Notes under the pieces: generated by a model
What the model was told of the DNA's origin: nothing
Database searches by the model: none
The model's input: the letters and a program-made list of their open reading frames with translations, nothing else
Source: Ovis canadensis
Lineage: Eukaryota > Chordata > Mammalia > Artiodactyla > Bovidae
Length of the DNA: 64,000 nt
Assembly: GCF_042477335.2 (NCBI RefSeq)
Contig: NC_091246.1
Span: forward strand, 215,573,501 to 215,637,500
Reading direction: 5' to 3'
Part shown: in pieces, positions 55,038 to 64,000 of the stretch
Layout of the letters: each line of letters starts with the position of its first letter
How positions within the stretch are numbered: position 1 is the stretch's first letter
Program-made: the position numbers and the translations under genes

Positions 55038-55682
55038 CAGTTCAGTTCAGTTCAGTCGCTCAGTCGTGTCCAACTCTCTGCAACCCCATGAGTTGCAGCA
55101 CGTCAGGCCTCCCTGTCCGTCACCAACTCCCAGAGTTCACTCAGACTCAGGTCCATCGAGTCAGTGATGCCATCCAGCCATCTCATCCTCTGTCATCTCC
55201 TTCTCCTCCTGCCCCCAATCCCTCCCAGCATCAGAGTCTTTCCCAATGAGTCCACTTTTCGCATGAGGTGGCCAGAGTACTGGAGTTTCAGCTTTAGCAT
55301 CATTCCTTCCAAAGAAATCCCAGGGCTGATCTCCTTCAGAATGGACTGGTTGGATCTCCTTGCAGTCCAAGGGACTCTCAAGAGTCTTCTCCAACACCAC
55401 AGTTCAAAAGCATCAATTCTTCAGCACTCAGCTTTCTTCACAGTCCAACTCTCTCATCCATACATGACCCTGGGAAAAACCATAGCCTTGACTAGATGGA
55501 CCTTATTTGGCAAAGCAATATCTCTGCTTTTGAATATGTTATCTAGGTTGGTCATAACTTTTCTTCCAAGTAGTAAGCGTCTTTTAATTTCATGGCTGCA
55601 GTCACCATCTGCAGTGATTTTGGAGCCCCCCAAAATTAAGTCTGACATTGTTTCCACTGTTTCCCCATCTATTTCCCATATC
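55038..55682 (-). mobile_element. BovB LINE 3' fragment
   Basis: CAGTTCAGTTCAGTTCAGTC through GTTTCCCCATCTATTTCCCA; 645 bp. The minus-strand frame 55193-55381 reads [20 protein letters not shown], the BovB C-terminal region. Confidence 0.93.
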
Positions 55683-55909
55683 TAAACTCCTAACCATGAC
55701 CTGTGAGTGAGTGTCCTCATGACCATGAACAGGTGCTGACTTTGTCACTTTGGCCCATCTAGGTCTGGGTGTCTGTTAACATTACCACTTAACTCTCATT
55801 TCCTCTCCTCTTCGCCATTCAACTCTCTTACTTACCTGGAATCTCAGGTGTTCTATGAGTGACACTAACACTCTAGATTTGGATTTTTATAGATTAGTTG
55901 TTCGCTCCA

Positions 55910-56130
55910 TATTGAATTTTTTTCAATTTTTTTTTGGAGTATAGCTGATTTGCAATGCTGTGTTAGTTTCAGGTGTACAGCAAAGTGAATCAGACACACA
56001 TAAAAATATCTCTTTTAGATTCTTTCCCCACATAGGTCATTACAGAGTATTGGATATCATTCCCTGTGCTATACAGTACATCCTTATTAGTTATCTATTT
56101 TATATACAATATTGTATATACTCCATATTG
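55910..56130 (-). mobile_element. L1 3'-end fragment
   Basis: GAGTATAGCTGATTTGCAAT and ATTCCCTGTGCTATACAGTA; antisense L1 3' UTR. Confidence 0.7.
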
Positions 56131-57654
56131 AATTTATATATATATTGTACTCAGAACATTCCAGGTTTTGTGAGCTTGAAGTTTATACAAATTGGGGACT
56201 GTCTTGAAGACAAAGAATGCAAAAATATGAATACAAGATAGAATGTTTATTTAGAACTATTAATCACCCAAAGTTACACATTTTAAAGAACTAATACTGC
56301 AAACATTAAAAATAAAGAAAAAAATCTCAATATTAATACTATCTTTACCAACTCTTGACATACCTAAACTCTTTTTTTCTTACATACTCTTTGATTACCT
56401 CTTGATGTAACAAAGATATTTTTAATAATTATTTTCTGTAGAAAGTTTGGAAAGAAAATTGTCTTTCCTCTAGCGGGGCTGTTTACAATTTATTTTAAAT
56501 TATCAATAAAATTTCAGAATAAGCTAAGAATTATTTTCCAGCTTATTGACAATATTTGGGTATCATCTCTTTTATTAGGTTTTCCACAATTGCCAGGTCA
56601 AAAGATACTCCTTTCCCAGGGCAATTCTTGGAAAACTTTAGCCTTGACCTCCCTAAGCTTCTTCACCCCTGCCCTCCCCCTCCCCTCAACCCCACCTCCG
56701 CATCCACCTCCATCCTCATCCCCACAGAAGCTGAGGTTGCTGAAGCTGGTCCAACTCAACCAAGTATTCATTGACTCCAGTGCTCCCCTCCCCAGCTTTG
56801 GTCCTTGGAGACAGACAGAAGGTTCAGGGGCTTAACGATGTGTCACGGGCTGCTTATTACCAAGACCAGACATTGATGGAGGCGATGCTGGTAGTTTGCC
56901 CATCCTTCTGCAATGCCAGGACCACTCCCAGGACATGGAGAGTGGCCTCTGGCTGGGGCCATGCACCTCCTCCTTGCATCCTCTGTGGAAGACACATTCA
57001 GCCTCGGAAGAACTCAGGAAAGTGACAGACCCTCCACCTTGACTGCTTTGGGAGAAAACCCACCTCTTCTTAAACTTCTTACTCTCAAGACATTAAAATC
57101 AAAACAAAACCACTCCTATACCCCAGTAAGGAAAGTCTCTGTTCTCACAGCATATCCTTGAGGCAGGAGTAAAAATAATACCCATGTTTTATACATAAGG
57201 AAACCAAGAGATGGAAAGGGGGGTAATTTGCTGGGGAAAATCAATTTATCAGGTTTGACTTCCCAAGCACTACATCTTCACCAAACATTTAATGTCTTCT
57301 TTAAACTTTCTAAAATTCTTGAAATAGTCATAATAGCTGCAAATGATACATTGACTTGATACTGTGGAAGTGAAATTATATTTTCACAGAATGTTGTTAT
57401 GAATTTTTATCTTCATCAAAAATTATATTTAAATTGCTGAATAATAATACTACATAGTATGATGATGGAATAATAACTATGTGATTTGGGGTAAGTTAAC
57501 TTCCATACTTCATTTCTTCTTTAAAGTGCAGTGAGGGACTCTATAATTTCTATATATAAAATGTACATATATAAACATATATATATATATATATTGATAT
57601 GGGACATTAAAGGTCTTTCACAGATGGTGGTTATTAATACCATAGTGTTTTGAA
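56131..57654. other. Unassigned intergenic stretch
   Basis: AT-rich, with a C/T-rich tract at 56660-56725 and an (AT)n run at about 57578-57595. Open frames around 56556-57161 lack recognisable domains. Confidence 0.4.
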
Positions 57655-57875
57655 TCTTGTACTTCCTTGGTGGCTTAGATGGTAAAGCGCCTGTCTACAA
57701 TGTGGGAGACCCGGGTTCGAGCCCTGGGTTGGGAAGATTCCCTGGAGAAGGAAATGGCAATCCACTCCAGTACTATTGCCTGGAAAATCCCATGGACAGA
57801 GGAGCCTGGTAGGCTACAGTCTATGGGGTCGTAAAGAGTCGGATATGACTGAGCAACTTCACTTTCACTTTGAGT
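57655..57875 (+). mobile_element. Bov-tA SINE
   Basis: CTTGGTGGCTTAGATGGTAA head through GAGCAACTTCACTTTCACTT; well preserved. Confidence 0.92.
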
Positions 57876-58819
57876 CTTAATGGTATCTATTCATCCTTTG
57901 CTCTTTAAAAGTACTCTTGGTGGGTTTATGTTGAATTTCATTATTTCAGTGTTAAGTTCCATAAGTGTAAACATTGTGCTTTCTTTGTGCTTCTCAAGTA
58001 AGATGCTTAATACTTTGTTTGTCATGCGTTCACTAAATATTATCTGGCATGGGAAATTTTTTATGTTCTGAAGGTGATGAGAATTCTGAACACATTTACA
58101 GGTAAAATCTCCGCTCTCATTTGTAGGAATGTTCTTGCCCTTTTTGACTGAACAATTAGGGGTCAACAGGGGTTGACCCGACGGTAGTGTTTTTCACATT
58201 TGCATTTTGTAGGGGAGAAAAACCTCGTGTATGTGTAGACAGTGTATGATAAGCCAGGATATGTAAGCACAGCTGTCAAGTTTCACATGAAAAAAAAAGT
58301 TTTAGTAATCCTCTCTGTGAACACAGGCTAGACATTGAAGGGTAACAAAGCTTTAACTGTGCTGCCCCTAGGATTTTGACAAGTCTAAGCATATCTAGGC
58401 AAGTCTGGAGAACCAGGGATTTTGGGGTTAGACCAAGATTCTATTCGCATCAATGGTTCTCAACATTGGCTATGCTTTAGAATCATCTGAGGTTCTTCTA
58501 AAATTCCCCAGAACATTTAACTCAGAATCTCTGAGAGTAGAATTCACTTATCCATATTCTTTACATATCTCCAGGGATTCCGATATACAGATGAGATTAG
58601 GAACCACTGACATGTGAAAGACCTGGGGAGATCCTAGGTAATAATCCATTGTTGCAGTTACACTAACCTTTAATTTGAGGGAAAGTTTACTTTCCAAAAA
58701 AAGCATGAGGAAGAGATGGACCACGTTTTCCCTTTGATCTTTACACCCTAGTTATGATGCCCAGCACCATATTAGTTGAGTTATTACTAATCTGAAGATG
58801 AAGCTACTATAGGGATATG

Positions 58820-59128
58820 TGAAAGTGAAAGTCACTCAGTCGGGTCTGACTTTTTGCAACACCATGGACTATTCAGTCCATAGAATTCTTTAGGCCAGAA
58901 TACTAGAGTGGGTAGCCTTTCCCATTTCCAGGGGATCTTCCCAACCCAGGGATTGAACCCAGGTCTCCCACATTACAGGATTCTTTACCAGCTGAGCCAC
59001 AAGGGAAGCCCAAGAATACTGGAGTGGGTAGCCTATCCCTTCTCCAGCAGATTTTCCCTACCCAGGAATGGAACTGGGATCTCCTGCATTGCAGGCAGAT
59101 TCTTTACCAACTGAGCTACCAGGGAAAA
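58820..59128 (-). mobile_element. Bov-tA SINE plus a partial second copy
   Basis: GTGAAAGTCACTCAGTCGGG to CCACAAGGGAAGCCC (about 59013), then a second partial reverse copy to CTGAGCTACCAGGGAA. Confidence 0.87.
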
Positions 59129-59224
59129 GGGCAGAATTAAAAAACAAACAACCAAAAACACCCTTTTAATGTGTGTTTTTATATTTTAAAGTTCTTATTT
59201 TTTAATAGTATTAAATTTTTAAAA

Positions 59225-59490
59225 TTGACTGTTTTCAACTGTTCTGGGTCTTTGTTGCTGCTCGAGGGCTTTCTCTAGTTGTGGTAAGCTGGGGTACTCT
59301 TTGTTGTTGTGTGCAGGCTTCTCATTGTGGTCACTTCTCTTGTCACAGAGCATAGGCTCTGGAGCGTGCAGACTTCAGTAGTTGTGGCACACAAGCTTAG
59401 TGCTGCTCAGACCAGGGACTGACCCCATGTCTCCTACAATGGCAGGTGGATTCTTAATTCTTAACCACTGGACCACCAGGGAAGTCCCTA
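59225..59490 (-). mobile_element. CHR-type SINE
   Basis: GGGTCTTTGTTGCTGCTCGA through GGACCACCAGGGAAGTCCC. Confidence 0.85.
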
Positions 59491-59639
59491 AAGTTCTTAT
59501 TTTGAAGATAATTCTTATTTTCAATCAGTTTTAGTTGGAGGTTAAAAGTAATTTTATCCAAAGACATTGTAAATCTAGCCTCAAACTCATGCCAGGATCC
59601 TCAGTAGAAAGGACTACAAGAGGAGAGTGAATAAAGGAC

Positions 59640-59950
59640 TGTCTTGGTGGTCCAGTGGTTAAGAATCCACCTGCCAATGTAGGGAACACGGGTCAATCCC
59701 TGGTCTGGGATGATGCCGCATGCTGTGGAGCAACTAAGCGCATGCATGGCAACGAGTGAGCCTGCATGCTGCAACTACTGAAGCCCACAGCACGTAGAGA
59801 GCCCCTGCTCGGCAACAAGAGAAACCACTGCAATGAGAAGCCCGTGCACCACAATGAAGAGCAGCCCCCGCTCATCACAACTAGAGAAAGCCCATGTGCA
59901 TCATCAAAGACCCAGTGGAACCAAAAACAAAGCACTAAAAAAAGTTTTTA
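59640..59950 (+). mobile_element. CHR-type SINE, inverted relative to the previous one
   Basis: GGTCCAGTGGTTAAGAATCC through CATCAAAGACCCAGTGGAAC and an A-rich end; with the 59225-59490 copy it forms an inverted pair. Confidence 0.87.
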
Positions 59951-59959
59951 AAAAGAGTG

Positions 59960-61442
59960 AACAAAAATAAAAAGCATATTTCCCCTCTGATCACCATGGG
60001 ACTTTGGGAGCACAAGTTTGCTGGAGCAATGGTATCACAGCTTCTGCCATGATGAGAGACAGTAGCATCAGCCACAGCAGCAAAACAGGAAGATATCCTT
60101 AATGTCAGATATTAACAATTTAAGCATTAGGCATCAATAACTTTGATGTAAATGTTTATAGGGAAGGAAAAAAATTTCCTCTATCCTCTTAAGTTACGTA
60201 CTTGAATCCTGCAATTTAAACTGATGGAAGATTAACAGGAGAAAAGGCACATCAATTTTTCTTGGTGTTGATATTTTTATGTGCACAGTGATTCCCAGAA
60301 AAGAAGTGATTTGGCTTGGAAACTTTTTAAAAAACATTTTAACAAAGGGTAATAAATTATGGACGAACAAAAGGGGTTTGGCGTTCTCAGGGATGATATA
60401 TTGTTGGAAAGTGATTTAAAAATATATGAGGGTAGATAACAGTTGTTTAGTAAGGTGTGTTTATGCAGATGCATCTTGGGCATCCTCTCCATCTTGGGTA
60501 ATAACTGTTGTTCTCCTTTTCCTGTTATAAGAGGAGCATACCTTTCAGGAGAGAGGGGGGACATTGTCACATGAGAAATTTATGCCCCACTTTTAGACAA
60601 CAGGCGGAGGGCAGAGAACTCTTTCTGTGTCTGAATTTTCTCAGCAGCCTTCAAGTCAAAGTAATCTGTATGCCAAGGGGTTGGAATGGGATATTCTGAT
60701 CCCCTACACCTTGACAGGCACTATGAGAATAGCAGTGATATTCCCTTTGGTGGTACCAGCTGTCATCTTCCCTAGGGACAGAGTCACCATTTTAGGTTTA
60801 GACAGCAAGAAGACATTATTACAGGAAATGTAGCTGCACTTAACAGGAATGTAACTTGAGCTAACTTATACAAGACAATTTATTGAAAGGTGGCTAGAAA
60901 AGTCTCACAGAATCCAGTGGCAAAGACAGAGCTGGCTAGGTGAAGCAGGGTATGAAATTTTAATAAGGAAGTGTTTTCTCATCCATCCTTCCCTCTCCTC
61001 TCTGGCTGTCTGCTTTATTCACTTCTCTGTGTGTGTATCCACACCTGCTTTCTCTTTCCCGACCCCCAAGGCAGAAAATAACTTCCTCTGGCAGATTTCA
61101 AGTTTACAGGCTTCATCCAGCAACACAGAGAAATGTTGCGTTCTCTCTCACTCTCCTTGGCTCTATTCCAATTTCAAAAGCTCTCGGGAAGAAATTGCTT
61201 GGTGGGTTCGCTTGGGTCTGCCACTGGCCCCATCAATTGCAACAAGGAGCAGGGTCTCCTGTTAGGAACACTGGGGCCCTCTGCAGCCATACAAGTGTAA
61301 AGGGCGAGGTCAACCCCTAAATAGGGGCGACTCCTGGAAATTAATGCGCACCACTGAAAAAGGAATTCATAGGGCCTGGACTCCATCCTAGGCTTGTTCA
61401 TGCTGATCACACTCGGCCAGCTCTCCAATGAACACTGAACTC
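59960..61442. other. Unassigned stretch left of the endogenous retrovirus
   Basis: No gene or repeat recognised. If the LTR edge is wrong, its last hundred or so bases may belong to the LTR. Confidence 0.4.
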
Positions 61443-61891
61443 TGTGTTTAGTGCCTATGGAAACAACAACAGAAGGGTAAGACCCCCTCCGGACAGGGGA
61501 ACCTTGAAGATTGTATCCAGGTTACTCATCGCCTAAAAGAAAACATACACTAATCACCCCTGCCTCCGGACAGGCCATAAATTTTTCTATACCTATCAGA
61601 GTGTGACCTCGGGCTTATTGATTATTAGCAAATTGTTTAACTGTTTGAGCACATAACACGTGAATGATGGGGTTATTGGGATTGTATTTACCGTTCCGTT
61701 GTTTATGGAAGGAATTTGGAGTGGTGGGTTCGACACGTACACATGGGGTATAAAAGATTTTCACAAATGCTGGTCGGGGTCCTTGGCTAAGAGGAGACTC
61801 TGCCTTGGGCCGGCCAGTGTAATAAACTGCACCTCACTATCTGCATTGTCCTTCTGAGTGAGTTTGTTTCCCGGAACATGTGGCTACAACA
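61443..61891 (+). repeat. 5' LTR of the endogenous retrovirus
   Basis: It contains a TATAAAA box at 61749-61755, an AATAAA poly(A) signal at 61821-61826 followed by a GT-rich stretch, and ends CTACAACA two bases before the primer site. The left edge, TGTGTTTA at 61443, is tentative because the 3' LTR is outside the window. The right edge is firm. Confidence 0.7.
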
Positions 61892-61893
61892 TT

Positions 61894-61911
61894 TGGTGCG
61901 ATGGCCGGGAA
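61894..61911 (+). other. Retroviral primer-binding site, tRNA-Gly type
   Basis: TGGTGCGATGGCCGGGAA matches the complement of the 3' end of mammalian tRNA-Gly(UCC) at 17 of 18 positions by my comparison. It lies two bases after the LTR end, where reverse transcription would begin. Confidence 0.75.
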
Positions 61912-62462
61912 ACTCCTCACTTTGAGGAGACAGGCCTCATTTGAGGCCACCCCAAGGCTTTGTGGCTTGAATCTCCTTCCTAGAGGGGGAAAGGCGCCTA
62001 GCCCCTCTGGAAGAATTCAGCCTTTCAATGCCCGGTTTCTTTGCTTTGGCAGGTAGTAAAGGGAACTGAGCGCTCAGGTGAGGAGGAGCCCACCCGTTAA
62101 GGAGGAAGAGGGGGCCTGATCACCCCCCTGGGAGGGACCAGAAGGGAGACGCATAGAAAACTGATTTAGGTGGGCAACAATGGCTGCTCGGCACTCCAGT
62201 CGACGGCCGTGCCAGGGATAAAGAAAGGGAACTTAGGGTTTAAGAAAGCCAGTCAGGAGGTGTGTCCACGCCGTTTTAGGAAACGTGCGGATCGGTCGCC
62301 ACAGGGTTTTAGAAAGAGAATATCGAATTCCGTGTGCTCGTATTCTGCCCTCCCCCAGGAGGTACCCATTTGCTGTGTGACCCATCATCTCCCCTGCCAG
62401 GGGAAACAGGTAAATTGGCTTCTTGGGAAGGCCCTGGGACGTGGGAATCCAGAGGTAAGAAA
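61912..62462 (+). other. Retroviral untranslated leader
   Basis: About 550 bases between primer site and gag ATG, the expected place for packaging signals and the major splice donor. A short open stretch from 62170 resembles no known Gag part and is not called. GTAAGA at 62455-62460 is a candidate donor only. Confidence 0.55.
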
Positions 62463-63925
62463 ATGGGAGGAAGCGGATCTAAGGCCACTGTATTGGAGAA
62501 TATGATTAAAAATTTTAAGAAAAGATTCTATGGGGACTACGAGAGAAAAATGACACCTGGCCGACTTTGCACCCTTTGGAAGTCTAATGGCCTTCAATGG
62601 GAGTTGGCTGGCCACCAGAGGGAACTATGGACTTAAATCTCATAAAGGCAGTCTATGCTATAGTTATGGGAAAGCCTGGACACCCCGATCAGTTCCCGTA
62701 CATAGACTCTTGGCTGGGAATAGCTCAAGACCCACCCAAATGGGCCCGTTTTTACGCTCATGGCGGGGAAGGAAAAATCTTGATGGCCCAAAAGGTAACC
62801 AAGGATGAGAAGGAAACTTTACAGGACCCTGAAGGAGATGAACTTCCCCCACCACTGTATTGGATGATGATCCCGCCAGCTAGTATCACTGCGTCCACCG
62901 GAGGCCCAATGGAAGGAACCAGCCCGAGACCAGTAAGCCTCCTGGACTCCTCAACGGTCCCAACAGCTCCACAGGTTGTAGAGCCGCCCTCCCGGCAGGC
63001 TCCAGCCTCAGCTGGAGGGACAATGAGCCCACTGGACTCCACCACGCTGGATGCTGCCACTACGTTCCCTAAACTCTACCCTCCACTGCTGGTAAGTACT
63101 CCCGGACAAGGGGGAGGAACCACTGAAATTAAACAAAGGCTCCACTCTGCCAAAGAGCCAGAAGAAAGAATACCCTTACAGATGCCCCTCAGAGAAGTCC
63201 AGCAACTTCCAATGATAGGGGAAGATGGTAATTATCACCAAGCTCCTGTAGCCTATTACTATCAGCCCTTTTCATCAACCAATATACTGAACTGGCAAAA
63301 ACACACCCCCTCTTACTTGGTGGAAACCCAGGGCATGACTAGACTAATAGAGACTATTTTCCTTACCCATCGACCAACTTGGGATGATATAATGCAATTA
63401 CTAGCATCTCTCTTCAGTACTGAAGAGAGATATAGGATCAACATTGAGGCGAGGAAACGGTTACAGGAGATGGTTCCTGAGGGCACTGCTAACCCAGAGA
63501 GGCGGATAGAGCAAGACTTCCCCACTGACAGACCTAATTAGGACTATAATACAGAGGAGGAAAAAATCCAATTAGACAGATACCGGACAGCGATTATACA
63601 AGGACTTAAACGGGGAATCCGGAGGCCAATGGACATGTCGAAACTGGCTGAAATAGTTCAGAAGGGAAACGAGTCACCTTCTGAATTTTACGAGAAACTT
63701 TGTGAGGCCTGCAGATTATATACACCCATAGATCCAGAAGCTACGGGCTCCCAGATTGTTATCAATTCGACATTTACCTCGCAAGCATGTCCTGACATAA
63801 AACGAAAGCTTCAAAAGACCGAGGGAATTCTATCCATGTCTAGTTCTCAACTGATTGAAATAGCAGATAAGGTGTTCCGAACTAGGGACATGGAAATAGA
63901 AAAACAAATGTGAAAAAAGGAATAA
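62463..63925 (+). pseudogene. gag: Broken gag of the endogenous retrovirus
   Basis: Matrix begins with ATG at 62463 (MGGSGSK, a myristoylation-type N-terminus) just after a possible AG/GTAAGA splice donor. The matrix frame ends at TAA 62634-62636; the related reading continues in another frame from about 62588, so an indel lies between about 62575 and 62600. That second frame carries a PPLY late-domain-type motif (62849-62860), a Pro-rich linker and the capsid. It is interrupted by TAG at 63539-63541, then continues through a major-homology-region-like segment (63659-63730, QKGNESPSEFYEKL) to TGA 63911-63913 and TAA 63923-63925. Nucleocapsid is outside the window. The lesions indicate an old, inactive copy. 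Confidence 0.8.
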
Positions 63926-64000
63926 AGACGAGCAGAGGAGAACAGAGAGAGGTTTTCAATGTTGGCTGCTGCGCTTGGAAAGTCTCCTGAAGACTTTTCC

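Larger units (their letters stand above)
61443..64000 (+). mobile_element. Endogenous retrovirus, gammaretrovirus-like, 5' part (truncated by window edge)
   Basis: A provirus in plus orientation: LTR, tRNA-type primer-binding site, about 550-bp leader, then gag. It continues past 64000, so pol, env and the 3' LTR cannot be seen. Gag organisation (myristoylation-type start, PPLY motif, capsid with a major homology region) points to the gammaretrovirus-like class. A frameshift and several stop codons show that this copy cannot make full Gag. Confidence 0.85.

Noticed and set aside
62170-62505. 111-codon frame in the retroviral leader
   Set aside because: Different frame from matrix and no resemblance to Gag; the ATG at 62463 is the supported start.

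Overview
The window is mammalian nuclear DNA, almost certainly from a ruminant of the cattle/sheep/goat family. Three observations point there: BovB (RTE-type) LINE copies with readable reverse-transcriptase frames, dozens of Bov-tA/Bov-A2 SINEs, and CHR-type tRNA-derived SINEs. The genes have short exons with GT/AG introns. No prokaryotic features, CRISPR arrays or operons are present.

Three host protein genes are supported, all on the minus strand. CRYGB (gamma-crystallin B) lies at 5811-7927 and CRYGA (gamma-crystallin A) at 21499-23658. Each has the classic three-exon gamma-crystallin layout: a 3-codon first exon, one exon for the N-terminal pair of Greek-key motifs and one for the C-terminal pair. 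Each also has a compact TATA-containing lens-type promoter and a poly(A) signal. The ortholog of human C2orf80 (also named GONDA1) spans 30247-51483 and was assembled here from seven coding exons whose splice phases all agree (202 codons plus stop). The order CRYGB - CRYGA - C2orf80 on one strand matches the human 2q33 gamma-crystallin neighbourhood, where IDH1 follows; IDH1 is not in this window.

The rest is intergenic and intronic sequence dominated by retroelements. Regions: 1-5.8 kb, a poly(A)-tailed retrocopy, BovB and SINEs; 5.8-8.05 kb, CRYGB; 8.05-21.4 kb, BovB, L1 and many SINEs; 21.4-23.8 kb, CRYGA; 24-30 kb, sparse sequence with SINEs, a CHR element and a GT microsatellite; 30.2-51.5 kb, C2orf80, whose introns hold LTRs, nested BovB copies and a near full-length BovB; 52-61.4 kb, an ERVL-type LTR, BovB, SINEs and otherwise unassigned DNA. 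The right edge (about 61.44-64.0 kb) holds the 5' LTR, primer-binding site, leader and broken gag of a gammaretrovirus-like endogenous retrovirus that runs off the window.

I found no convincing new biological system. The most informative items are a 129-bp identity tract between the two crystallin second exons (probable gene conversion), the C2orf80 exon reconstruction with an apparently lengthened C-terminus, the tRNA-Gly-type primer site of the endogenous retrovirus, and several datable nested or inverted retroelement insertions.
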